Assembly: GCA_015698045.1 (NCBI GenBank)
Contig: BLAL01000054.1
Span: 744,001-808,000, forward strand
Length of the DNA stretch: 64,000 bases
From: Rhizophagus clarus
Taxonomy: Eukaryota; Glomeromycota; Glomeromycetes; Glomerales; Glomeraceae
Direction: 5' to 3'
Position 1 is the stretch's first letter. The number at the start of each line of letters is the position of its first letter. The position numbers were made by a program, and so were the translations under genes. Shown here one piece after another: positions 43,691 through 53,341 of the stretch. Below the pieces are notes generated by a model, which worked only from the letters and a program-made list of their open reading frames with translations, had not been told where the DNA came from and ran no database searches.

Positions 43691-44320
43691 TCATTGATTA
43701 GCACCGTATATGCCCATTATTTTGTTTTGAGAATCTTCTAACCATACTTTAGGTTTATACCACCAGTCACTAGTTAGCCGACTATGGGATTTTATGGATT
43801 CTATGTCACGTGGTCCCAACATGTCCTTTCTAACAAAATACCTAAAAATGCGATTTTCTTCAGTATCAAGATAATATTTGGGATTCTGTGTCCATTTTAC
43901 CATGATAAGCCATTCAAATACACCAGAAAGAAGTTCATAACCTTTTTGCTGTAATAATTTTTTAACAGGTTCAATGCTTAACCAATTTAATCGGTACGCT
44001 AATTGTTCTCGTTTCTCTTCTGCCCAAGTTCTAGCACCATATAAGGTGAGCCCATATAGATAATTTAAACGATAGATTTTCATGTTAAATTTTATTAGTT
44101 CCCCATTAATATAATAAAAATACTCATCACGAGGAATAATACCTAAATACTTCCATCTATTAGGAGTATCATCATTCCTCACCGCCTCCCAAATTCGTTT
44201 TGCCAAAGATTCAGGTCTCTTCTTGTAATTCCTGTAAGCTCGCTGGATAACTGTTGCATAGAAATTTTCAAAGCCATAATTATAGTATTTAGGAATCAAG
44301 AATCCCCAAGATCGCTTCAT
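43691..44320 (-). CDS. IQ-motif-like protein of an expanded unknown family
   Basis: 209 residues. VIQRAYRNYKKRPESLAKRI (residues 24-43) resembles a degenerate IQ or calmodulin-binding helix. The rest is aromatic-rich and globular (DEYFYYINGELIKFNMKIYR, GVFEWLIMVKWTQNPKYYL). From memory such proteins are numerous in Rhizophagus; function is unknown. The frame is intact. Confidence 0.55.
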   Translation of the reverse strand: MKRSWGFLIPKYYNYGFENFYATVIQRAYRNYKKRPESLAKRIWEAVRNDDTPNRWKYLGIIPRDEYFYYINGELIKFNMKIYRLNYLYGLTLYGARTWAEEKREQLAYRLNWLSIEPVKKLLQQKGYELLSGVFEWLIMVKWTQNPKYYLDTEENRIFRYFVRKDMLGPRDIESIKSHSRLTSDWWYKPKVWLEDSQNKIMGIYGANQ

Positions 44321-44569
44321 TGATCTTCCTGAAATACTTTATTAAAATAGTTATACAATATTGGAGGATCTAACCCAGAATAGGCGGATCATGCATAGTA
44401 CATATAAAGCATTTCACAATTATACTAGGCGATCATGTATGCAGATTATATAGCACAAAAAAATAAAGTATAAGTTATACATTGCGCCTTTAGTTAAATG
44501 ATATTAATCTTCAGTTGAAAGCAATAGTCTATAATTAAGATAATTTTCAGAATCATTCAGTTAAACCAG

Positions 44570-45331
44570 TTAAACTACCATGATTTCTGTCCCATCCCCT
44601 AATCTCAACACAGTGCCTTTTGGCTGTTTTATATACAGAGACGATATAAATAATTTGCCTGTATCAGGTGTATTTTTAGGATATAATACTCTCTTCTGAT
44701 CAGAAGATTTTTCACACAATTTTTCTGATTTCGCTCTTGCGAGAAAGTGGGCTTCTATATGTTTATTAACCTTGAAGCATTCGTTATCCCAATGATGTAT
44801 CATCAAGTCTTCAGGCTTAATCTCATACCCATATCTCCGCCATCCACTGAAATATGTCTTTTTTGGTTTTACATCAGTGATCTCTACTAATTTCCAACAA
44901 TCAAAGCAAATGGCCATTTTGCTATTGTGAATATTAGGTCGGTGATAACCAATGGCAACTTCTCTACCTTCGTAGTTATCATAGTATGTCTTGGTTACTC
45001 CTTACCCAGATGATCCGAAAAGGCAGAATACATGATAATAGCTTCTATGGCCTTCAGTAATCAATGCTTGCAAAGTGTCTTTTACACGAATAGCCCATTG
45101 CTGTGAAGTTTCATACGAACTAATAATAGATAAATTATCATATATTCTTTCAACCTCAACCATCTTTTCGAATTGACCAGGATAAAGGAAACCATAACGG
45201 TTCCTAATATATTCAATATCATATCCAGGACGAAGATTGATGGGTTTAGGCACAGATTTATTATAAACCTCGTCTAAAATAATATCAATGTATTTACCAG
45301 GCCTAGGTCTATTAACAATATTTCCTGACAT
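44570..45331 (-). pseudogene. Unknown protein broken by one in-frame TAA
   Basis: The two parts lie in the same frame: residues from MSGNIVNRPRPGKYIDIIL to HVFCLFGSSG, then TAA at 45002-45004, then GVTKTYYDNYEGREVAIGYH to the end. The second part has CFDC and several His and could bind metal. A single C-to-T change of CAA would explain the stop. Reading it as two separate genes is less likely, because the frame stays open across the join and there is no ATG for 80 bases. No family is recognised. Confidence 0.5.
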
Positions 45332-45847
45332 AATTATCAATTTATAGTGTTTTTAACGAATTCTGGTGATTCTTTAGCAACTTATACTAGATAATATCAC
45401 CATTCAAATTTATACGGATTTACTGGCCCTCTCGTTCAAGAACTTCGAGGTGGATATCTTTTTTTTTTCTCACCCGCAGTCTTTAGACAAGGGGGCGGGT
45501 TAAACCCAAATTCATTTTTATTCTATTACAAGCATATCGGGATTTATATAGGGTCAGATTTTATATTTACATGCGGTCTGGCCATAGGATTAACAGGGAT
45601 TAGCCAGATATGATGTATAACATAATATTTGTATCACCCTGGCTCCAGACAGTTCCCGGCACTTCCTCGCAACCTTCCCGCAACTCAATCACAAGATGAT
45701 CGGCCAATCAGATTTTGCGCAGTAGCTAAGCCACCGACACGAAACACATAACACACAACACTCTTTAAAAACAAAGATCTTTATTATATTTTTTCAAAGT
45801 ATGAGTAGAGAAAAAATACACTGATTAATAGGTGAAGAAATATGTAG
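45332..45847. other. Intergenic with GGGCGGGTTAAACCC palindrome-like word
   Basis: No gene is seen. A more GC-rich patch (45640-45740) and the word GGGGGCGGGTTAAACCC near 45491 stand out. The end towards 45784 is probably the 3' UTR of the minus-strand trihelix gene. Confidence 0.45.
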
Positions 45848-46633
45848 TTACTGTCTATTACCCCCCACATTTGACGACTCTTGGGTATTACCAGTGGCAA
45901 TGTCATAAGAAGGTGGTGGACGAAGAGATAAGAACAGTTCTTCATGCGTGGAAGTTCTTCTCTGACCGACCAACTGCTCTGTATCGGAAATATCCATTTC
46001 ATCATTGGTGGTTAACGAGCTAACAGGCAGGAGTTCCGAACGTCTTTCTCTAACGGGAAGGGACTGTCTTCGACTAACAGATGGCGATTGTCTTCGGCTA
46101 ATAGGTGGTGACTGACTTCGACTAATAGACGAACTTCGGCTTAACCGTCTTTCAGATGATCTCAATTCACGTTCGAGATCCCTAGTTGATGGTATGGGCG
46201 TAATATATCCACTTCCTCTACTTCGTTTTTGGTTAAAAGTGTTAATTCTGCGGATTCTATCGAATTCATCCTCAGATCTCTCCCAAAAGTGAGTACGAAA
46301 TTCATCAAAATATCGTGCACCTGTTCGACTTCTGGCTTTACTTTTACCAGACATAAAATCACACATAGTCTAACCGGACATGAAGGATAGTTAGTAGAGC
46401 TAACAACAAAGTTCTCAAATATAGTGATAACTTACATTATAATCCCGGACGAGATTCGAGAATTTTTCTTTACATTGGTGACCGCTGAATGATGTCCCAT
46501 TCTCTTGATTGATCTTACTTGCGATAGTACCCCAGAATCTTTCCCGATTTCTTCCAAGGTCATGGAACTCATCATTTCTGGTTCTACGTTCGTCAATAAG
46601 GGTACGAATAAGTGGATCAGTCCATTCAGCCAT
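45848..46633 (-). CDS. Trihelix/Myb-SANT-like DNA-binding protein, two exons
   Basis: Exon 1 (46436-46633) encodes the DNA-binding domain, MAEWTDPLIRTLIDERRTRN to CKEKFSNLVRDYN, with the spaced Trp and aromatic residues of trihelix domains. A 66-nt intron (46370-46435) has GTAAGT and TTAG ends. Exon 2 (45848-46369) continues in frame from TMCDFMSGKSKARSR into an Arg/Ser-rich region with repeated RRQS(P/L). From memory the joined form matches a frequent Rhizophagus family. It is likely a nuclear regulator. Iteron-like repeats lie 100-360 bases upstream. It is intact and looks like host-type cargo. Confidence 0.7.
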
Positions 46634-46719
46634 TTTTTTAAACAACAGATTTTTTTTTTTGAGATGGGGTGTTGAATAGGTCGTTTATATAGTCTAGAGC
46701 ATTGATACGTAATATCATT

Positions 46720-46990
46720 TGGTACAACTGAAGATCAACTGAAGATCAACCATAGTTCAACCAGAGTTCAACCAGACTTTGCATTTTTCGTTTTTGTTCC
46801 ACTATTTATAGCTCCCTTTATATATCAATCTGCGGAAAATAACATATCCAACTTGTTCCCCCACAATACCTTTTCTTCTTCGAATAAATATGAGAAAAAA
46901 GTGTGGTTGATGAGAGTTATCTTTTCGAAGCGCAATCTCAACCAGAGTTCATCCAGACTTCATCCAGACTTCAACCAGACTTCAAACCAA
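46720..46990. promoter_or_regulatory. Iteron clusters (TTCAACCAGA-type) upstream of the trihelix gene
   Basis: GAAGATCAACTGAAGATCAA followed by CCATAGTTCAACCAG and AGTTCAACCAGACTT (46727-46780), then TCAACCAGAGTTCATCCAGA and ACTTCAACCAGACTTC (46928-46988). The repeating 12-bp word is about AGTTCAACCAGA, in one orientation, in two clusters 150 bp apart. Clustered direct repeats near a DNA-binding-protein gene suggest binding sites. Confidence 0.5.
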
Positions 46991-47431
46991 TAATATCTAT
47001 TCACAAGTAATTACGTACCTGGACCCCTTATTTCATCATTGTACTAATCCCAATATGTTAAATAAAAATGTACCGTTTGTCCGGAGATCTAGATTCACAA
47101 TTATGTTAAGTCAAAATCTTATGAATTACGGCTTTCAGTTGTCAAAAATATACTAATAAAGTAAGGTTGGGTTGCGTAGCAATCTGGTATCACCTACCCC
47201 TTGTAAATCATAAAACTGCCAAAAAGAAAATCAATCCACAAATGGAAATAATTCCAAAACTCTCGAGCAAAAAAATAAGAAATTATGCCAGAACTTTCCG
47301 GAAAAAAAGGGAATATCACTACCGGAATAATTATTGATTTGACACCATGATCTGACCCACGATCTGCCCCAAAGATTTGCAAAATATCTTCATAAGATCT
47401 TGGCCCTGGCTTCATTGTTACAAAAAAAGCA

Positions 47432-48091
47432 TCAGTCATTATTAAAAATAAGAGTACTGCGTAAATAACAGGGTGTAGTTAAATCACAGGAGATGACGTT
47501 TACATGATATCTAAGCCACCCACGTGATTTTGAAAGAACAGGAGTACAGGACCACATATATCTATAGAAAATGATTATTTGTCCTCGAGCTTCAGGACCT
47601 TTATTTTTGGTATCATTAAGCAAATCTACCACTCTTTCTGTAATTGTCGCTTTGTGCAGTGTCGCAACTGACTCACGGCTTAACCACCCTTTTTTACCCT
47701 CCCCTATTTGAATAATGAAATCCACTATGCGGTCGTCTATTTTATTTCCAAGATATTCTGCCTTAGAAATGTGACCAGCTTGAATGGATGCTTCATGAAA
47801 AACCTTCATATTAAAGACCTCCCTCATTAAACAGTGATATGCTTTTTCTCTTGGATCATTGCATTGGTTTTCGAGCTTAATCGAAAGATTAATAAAGTTA
47901 TCAACCCAAGGCATATTTTTTCGATCATATGATAATACTTCGTGAACTTCATCAACTACTAGACCTTGACGTACAAGTTCTCGCAATTCCGTATCCGATA
48001 CTATCATATTTTTGGACTGGGTCTCATTGGCTGATGATGAAGTTGCAGATGATGTGGATTGATTATGTCTCTTATTCTTTTTACGAACCAT
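47432..48091 (-). CDS. Unknown helical protein, possible 3' intron
   Basis: About 219 residues. There is a Ser-rich N-terminus, then a helical region (ELRELVRQGLVVDEVHEVLS, VDFIIQIGEGKKGWLSRESV). The last ~20 residues coincide with GTAAAC...ACGCAG (about 47452-47497), which looks like an intron; if it is spliced the protein ends soon after RYH. No family is recognised. The downstream minus-strand frame at 47194-47439 is hydrophobic and uncertain. Confidence 0.45.
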   Translation of the reverse strand: MVRKKNKRHNQSTSSATSSSANETQSKNMIVSDTELRELVRQGLVVDEVHEVLSYDRKNMPWVDNFINLSIKLENQCNDPREKAYHCLMREVFNMKVFHEASIQAGHISKAEYLGNKIDDRIVDFIIQIGEGKKGWLSRESVATLHKATITERVVDLLNDTKNKGPEARGQIIIFYRYMWSCTPVLSKSRGWLRYHVNVISCDLTTPCYLRSTLIFNND

Positions 48092-48324
48092 TTTCCCGAC
48101 TTTAGAAGAGTGAATTCAAAATCTCGAAGAAGAAAAAATACAGAACATTTGGCATAATTACTGCGGAGAAGTATAGATCACGTTTACTGTGCATTTCAGG
48201 TGATCGGTCCAAGCCACTCACATGACGAGATTTTCGTCTATGCTTTTACCGATACTATTGGGATTCGAAAAAAAAGATATGATAATTCAGTCTAAACGAG
48301 TATGCAATTCATCCAATAATTCTA

Positions 48325-49788
48325 CTAGGCAGTTACCGGAGAGATAACAGGACTCCACATTGGGGAAGAAGTTTTCCTTACACGTATTCCAGTACTAGGA
48401 GAGTAATAGCCTCTATCACGATTACCCCATTCATCGTATCCACCATATCTATCATATCCATCATCATCTGAATCGTCCAACATCTCTTCTTCAGAATCAT
48501 TGTCGTGACTACAGTCACTATCATAATTCGTTTCTTCCACTGGATGGGGTACGGAATCATGATCGACTTCCTCATCAGAACCAGTAGGAACGTTTTCATC
48601 GTCTGACTGGACCCTAGGAGACTCCTTAACTTCGTTCACCTCCTCTTTCTCTACCCTAGCCGAGTTCTCGTCCTGCTTTGCAGAATTATCCCGCTCCTTC
48701 TGGGCCTCTATGATCTCTTGAATTTGATCGTTAGCCAACTCTGAAATGGAATTGGGACTATATTCACTAAGATACTTAATTTTATCCATACCTATTTTCT
48801 CGAATATTCTAACAAGCTTCATAGACCTTTGAGTCCTTCTAGTTAGAGAACTACGGGAGATTTTCGGAAGCTGTATACCCATTTCTTTTGATCTCTTCTC
48901 ACGAATGTTGGCAAGGTGTTCTAACATCTCATCATAAATTATACCTTTTGCTTTTTTCTCTCCGATTTTGCCATTGCTATTTTCCACGAGTTCACTAAAG
49001 TGAACCATGAATTCTTTCCCAAAGTTAACCCAGCATAAGATTTCTTCCTCGTTGGCTTTTTTAGTGCGATATTCGGCATCTGTTGTTTTATCAAATAGCT
49101 TCGCTAAATCGAGCAGAGATGAAGAACAATTTGGGCGACGGGCCGTCGCTGAAATTTCAGTCATATGCAATGCTTTTGAATTGGAGGAATTCGACTCTTG
49201 ATGCTTTATATTATCCTGAATGGATGGCTCTGCCATCATACCATCAGTTATCACCTGAACAATTTTCTCAGTGCCCTTTTTCTTATGACTATTTTGGCCT
49301 GATTGCTTCGCAACCTCTTGTCCCGAAGATGCCATGCTTTCAGTATGAAGCTTCTTTTCCTTATTGCGTTGCTTTATTTCACTACTAACGATTTTCTTAT
49401 GAGCCTCAAGCAAGAAATTATCCATCTCTTTCTCCTCTAACGGTTTTTCATGATGGACCGCACCCGAATTGAAGTTAGATAAGATGTTATTAGGAGTATT
49501 ATCATTTTGCGACTGCTTCTGTTCCACTTTCGTGAGTCTATCTCTAACTTCAATATTCTCAGATTCCAGCTCCTCGATTCTGGCCTTGAGTTTGGCATTT
49601 TCAGCATCACGCCTCTCGTTATATTCCTTATTCGCTCTTAGAAATTCGTTATTACTGCGCTTAAGTTCAGCTATTTCAGCATCAGACACTGAGAGCTTTC
49701 TTCTAAGATTTACGTTCTCAGCCTCAAGTTCAGCGATACGCTGTTTCGATAGTTCAAGCTCAGATGGGTTAGCTTCGTTAACCGACAT
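48325..49788 (-). CDS. Large coiled-coil and acidic-tail protein
   Basis: 487 residues from the ATG at 49788. Residues 10-100 form a coiled coil with AEN-type heptads (ELSKQRIAELEAENVNLRRK). A central region (LLDLAKLFDKTTDAEYRTKK...KLVRIFEKIGMDKIKYLSEY) appears globular, and the C-terminal ~120 residues are strongly Asp/Glu-rich. It is related to the short protein at 41199-41426. From memory this is a multi-copy Glomeromycotina family of unknown function. A 28-nt segment of the gene (49130-49157) is identical to its own upstream region. Confidence 0.65.
   Translation of the reverse strand: MSVNEANPSELELSKQRIAELEAENVNLRRKLSVSDAEIAELKRSNNEFLRANKEYNERRDAENAKLKARIEELESENIEVRDRLTKVEQKQSQNDNTPNNILSNFNSGAVHHEKPLEEKEMDNFLLEAHKKIVSSEIKQRNKEKKLHTESMASSGQEVAKQSGQNSHKKKGTEKIVQVITDGMMAEPSIQDNIKHQESNSSNSKALHMTEISATARRPNCSSSLLDLAKLFDKTTDAEYRTKKANEEEILCWVNFGKEFMVHFSELVENSNGKIGEKKAKGIIYDEMLEHLANIREKRSKEMGIQLPKISRSSLTRRTQRSMKLVRIFEKIGMDKIKYLSEYSPNSISELANDQIQEIIEAQKERDNSAKQDENSARVEKEEVNEVKESPRVQSDDENVPTGSDEEVDHDSVPHPVEETNYDSDCSHDNDSEEEMLDDSDDDGYDRYGGYDEWGNRDRGYYSPSTGIRVRKTSSPMWSPVISPVTA
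49130..49157. repeat. 28-nt exact copy of upstream hairpin sequence within the coding region
   Basis: These 28 bases, with the palindrome GCGACGGGCCGTCGC at their centre, are identical to 49851-49878 in the same orientation. Here they encode ISATARRPN of the coiled-coil protein; there they lie in the upstream region. Identity of a palindrome and its flanks at two places 721 bases apart suggests a mobile or gene-converted hairpin. Confidence 0.8.
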
Positions 49789-49837
49789 GATCAATAATAA
49801 CTAATACATTGTATATAACTATTCAAAATAAAAAAAT

Positions 49838-49955
49838 ATATATCATATGTTTTGGGCGACGGGCCGTCGCTGAAATTTGCCAAGATTTTTTTATTAATAC
49901 ATGCTGAAATAAATACAAGGGATCGGGACTTTGCCCGTGATACATGTTGTAATTT
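49838..49955 (-). promoter_or_regulatory. Hairpin box 2, upstream of the large coiled-coil gene
   Basis: CATATG (49844-49849) takes the place of CACGTG. The palindrome GCGACGG-G-CCGTCGC lies at 49856-49870 and TTTGCCAAGA at 49876-49885. Then come TTATTAATACATGC, AAATAAATACAA and a second hairpin CGGGACTTTGCCCG. The same order occurs at 53042-53155. Confidence 0.6.
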
Positions 49956-50822
49956 CGTTTTACAAAGTGAAATGTTTCTATACTAATGCCTGCTATACCA
50001 GTTTTTCGTTTGTCTTTACAGCCTATACTAATACATTATCCCAACATTCCGGTTTCATTTGCCTCAATCATCGATATTCTGGACAAAACAAAAATGGTCG
50101 TCAGTTTATGCATAGAAGAGCCAGAAATAATTAACAATATTGGCCTTAGTAAAACTCACCAAAAGTATGTTCTCCGCCTAATAAGGTCCTCGAAATTTCT
50201 GAACAAAAAATAAATATTAGTTTGAAGTCGCTTCATTGCAAATTCACAGCCACAATCGAAATATCCATACCTTAATTGTGTAAGTCTCGTAGTCTCGTCC
50301 AGAACTTCAGTAATTCTTCGTCAACGCTTCTTTCGAACTGCGGTTTCTACGAGTTCAGGCTCGGAGAAAATAATATTACGGCTTGAGTAAGAAAAAAAGT
50401 TGTGTTCGTCAGTGTACTGTGCTTTATTTCCTGTTACACACACAAAGCCACATTAGTCAGATCGACGAAAATTTTATATAAATATCCGGATTGTTTGTCC
50501 TGATGAAATAATTTTTCGTTTTACAATTCACACGAAAATGTCGATCGAACAGCGAGGGCCCGTCAAATAAGAGTAATTTATTGTCGTATCTCACTACCGA
50601 TTACGTAATAAAATGTCAAATAGTTTGATTAAACATGATCTGGTGAATAGTCACCATGTAAAAAGGTGCTTTTATTGATTGATGCGTATGATTAATCGTG
50701 AGCTACTATGAACGTGCTGTGACTCAAAATTACAAACGCTTTTTTTATGTATATAATGCGCCTTAAACCTCCAAAAATGTCTCCTAATTATTTCTCATTT
50801 ACTTTCGTAAAACAGATACATT
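49956..50822. other. Intergenic region before the CRN gene
   Basis: Only short unsupported frames (for example 49931-50213) occur here. The segment close to 50740-50820 has a TATATAA-like word and pyrimidine stretches and should hold the promoter of the CRN-NTPase gene. Nothing else is recognised. Confidence 0.45.
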
Positions 50823-52951
50823 ATGGTTGGTTGTTTCATCTTAGGTAGTGGTATTGTTTTCAACTTTGAAATCGGTCAATACAAAGACTTTACACAATTA
50901 AAGAAGGCTATTTGGGAGGAGGATAAGGAATACTTTGAAAGCGTTGGAATCAAAAACGAAAAAAGATTTAAGTTATGGAAGGTTCAGATCTCCACCAAAA
51001 ATAACAACGAGTATGATAAACTTCTGGAGAATCATCATGAAGATCTTGACGTTAAAGAAGATTTCGGTGGTGAGCGGTTAGACGAAACCTGGCTTATTGA
51101 TTCAATATTCAAATGCCCTCCTCCAGAAGAACACATTCATATTATGGTGCAACCCCCACCGCCCGCCACCACTGGTAAGTGTCTCCCAATGGTTTACCTC
51201 TCGAACAAGAAATTCGCGTTATCTCACATTTTTTTATTCGATTAGGAACACTTTCCATCCCAATGAAACGACAAGCTGAACCTCAAGTTTATAATCGTGA
51301 ACCTGTTGCTCCTCGTGAGAGAGAATTTTGGAATGAGCTTGCTAAAGCTCAAATTGTTCTTAAACTGCCTGACGATGCAGACAAAACTATATATATGTCA
51401 GAACCATTATCTAGATACATGAAAGTTGAAGGAAACGAGATTGTGCTGGATGATAATGTAATGCTAAATTCACAAGATGAACTAATTTTTTGTGATGGTA
51501 GTTCCGTGTCAGAATCAGAAAAAATTATAATGGGTTTTGTGAAATTTTTACACCTTCGCAAGTCGCCGAATGGAATAGTATATGGAATACCAAATCAAGA
51601 TATATTAATAAAGAAGTCGTACTTACAGATGATCGAAAAGATCGAACTTGATCGCGCTAGGGAAGCAAAAGGATGCATGATAATCGGATCACCCGGCATA
51701 GGAAAAACACATTTCTCATTGTATTTTGCTTTCTATATAACCCGTCGATATAATTCAAATGATATCATGTATGAACAGAAATTTCAAAATGTTTCACGTC
51801 TTCTTCATATAAAATCAAACGGGGCTGTAATGAAAGTTCTGGACTCACAACTTGAAGACCCACAAGATTGCTTTTACATCGTCGATTCTGTAAAGCCAGC
51901 ACCATGGGACACAAAATACACACTTTTAGTTACAACTCCTAAACGTGATCTATGGCATGATTTGGTAAAAGTTCATCCTAGAAAATATTATGCCCCGGTT
52001 TGGTCAGAGGAAGAAATTTGGAACGTATGGAATCATCAGTATAAGGATAAAATAGTTGAGACTAGAGTCGAGGAATTAATTAAGAAGTGGGGTTGCATTC
52101 CGCGACGAGTCTTTGTTGAATATGAGAACGAACCAGATCTTACTTATCTGGTCTCTAAGGTTGATGTATATAAATTCCTTAAAAATGATGGGGGCGACTT
52201 AGATGATGATTACACCGGAAAAATCATACATATTATTCCTAATGCTGATTTCACAAATAAAAAATATGTTCCTGGCTCGGCAGAAATATGTAAGGAATTG
52301 TACAGATACCATAGAAATCGTACAAAAGAAATGATTATTAATGTAATCCGAGATTTTGCAGGAGGTGATGGTGGCACTCTTGCTGGGAATTTTTTCGAGA
52401 TGTTAGCCCATGATGTCTTGCGAAAAGGTGGCAGATTCAATATAAGACGCTTAACTGATGATAATTATAAATTGCCTGATCTTCAAAATCTGGAATCTAA
52501 CCGGTTTGATGATGTTCAAGAAATAACTTCCGGGTATTATAATTTTCCAAAAATTAAAAATTTAGAGTCCGTTGATGCTATTACGCCTCAGTGTAATGGA
52601 GTTCATCATCTATACCAAATAACGACTGCAAGTAGACACGACACTAAGGTAAATATAAGTCCTATATTAATATTGTATCTATCATTATGTATTAAATATA
52701 TTTATACTATGTAGGTAAACGGTCTTCTTAAACTGGAAAACCATCTGGGAGGAAATCTACTGATCCGTCTATATTTCGTTGTTCCGGATATAAATAATAT
52801 TTTTGATAATTTTCGCTATCAGAACTATGTTACAACAAAGGGTGGTATATATGAAGGATGGAATAGAAATAATAAATGGATTCGTGATGGAATAGAACAA
52901 TATGTTCTCGAGATCAAATTAGATTCTAATCAAAACCCCGATATGGCCTAA
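50823..52951 (+). CDS. Crinkler (CRN) effector with NTPase and nuclease-like C-terminus, three exons
   Basis: Exons 50823-51174, 51246-52648 and 52715-52951 join to 663 residues with no stop. Introns are 71 and 66 nt (GTAAGT..TTAG and GTAAAT..GTAG). Residues 1-112 are a CRN N-terminal domain (FKLWKVQIS, CPPPEEHIHIMVQPP). A P-loop NTPase follows with GSPGIGKTH near 265-273 and the acidic-strand candidate DCFYIVDS. The C-terminal part (GGTLAGNFFEMLAHDVLRKG) fits the nuclease-like domain attached to CRN NTPases. CRN proteins are intracellular effectors or conflict proteins; one is reported from Rhizophagus. No signal peptide is seen. It is intact within an otherwise decaying element. Confidence 0.85.
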
Positions 52952-53041
52952 TTCAATGCTAAAACTTTCTGGAAAAAATAGATAATAAATATGCGAATCA
53001 TGTGATGTTGAGCTTTAGTATAATATGTGATTATGTGAATA

Positions 53042-53155
53042 AAAAATCACGTGTCCGTTCCAATTTGGAACGCAGATTACTTTTGCCAAGAAAAATTTTT
53101 TATTAATACATGCATAAATAAATACAAATGTTCGGGACTGTGCCCGTGATACATG
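53042..53155. promoter_or_regulatory. Hairpin box 3 (orphan copy)
   Basis: CACGTG (53048-53053), palindrome CGTTCCAATTTGGAACG (53056-53072), TTTGCCAAGAA (53082-53092), TTATTAATACATGC, AAATAAATACAA and a second hairpin CGGGACTGTGCCCG. It is collinear with box 2, but no coiled-coil gene follows. It lies between the ends of the CRN gene and the convergent CRN-kinase pseudogene, so it may be a relic. Confidence 0.55.
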
Positions 53156-53341
53156 ACTATTTTTTTAAATCTAATGTCTATCCTACGGACTAACTACCCA
53201 CCTGACATTTACGTGACTTGGAAATTTGCCCCGCGCTCTTTACGAAATGTCTGTTATAAAGTACACATTTATTAATGATAGGAAACTGCGAAGTGCCTTA
53301 ACGGCAGAATCACAATACAGGAATTTGGTAATAATAAATTC

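Noticed and set aside
49007..49804. Ser-rich + strand frames of 64-111 residues
   Set aside because: They are complementary shadows of the large minus-strand coiled-coil gene.
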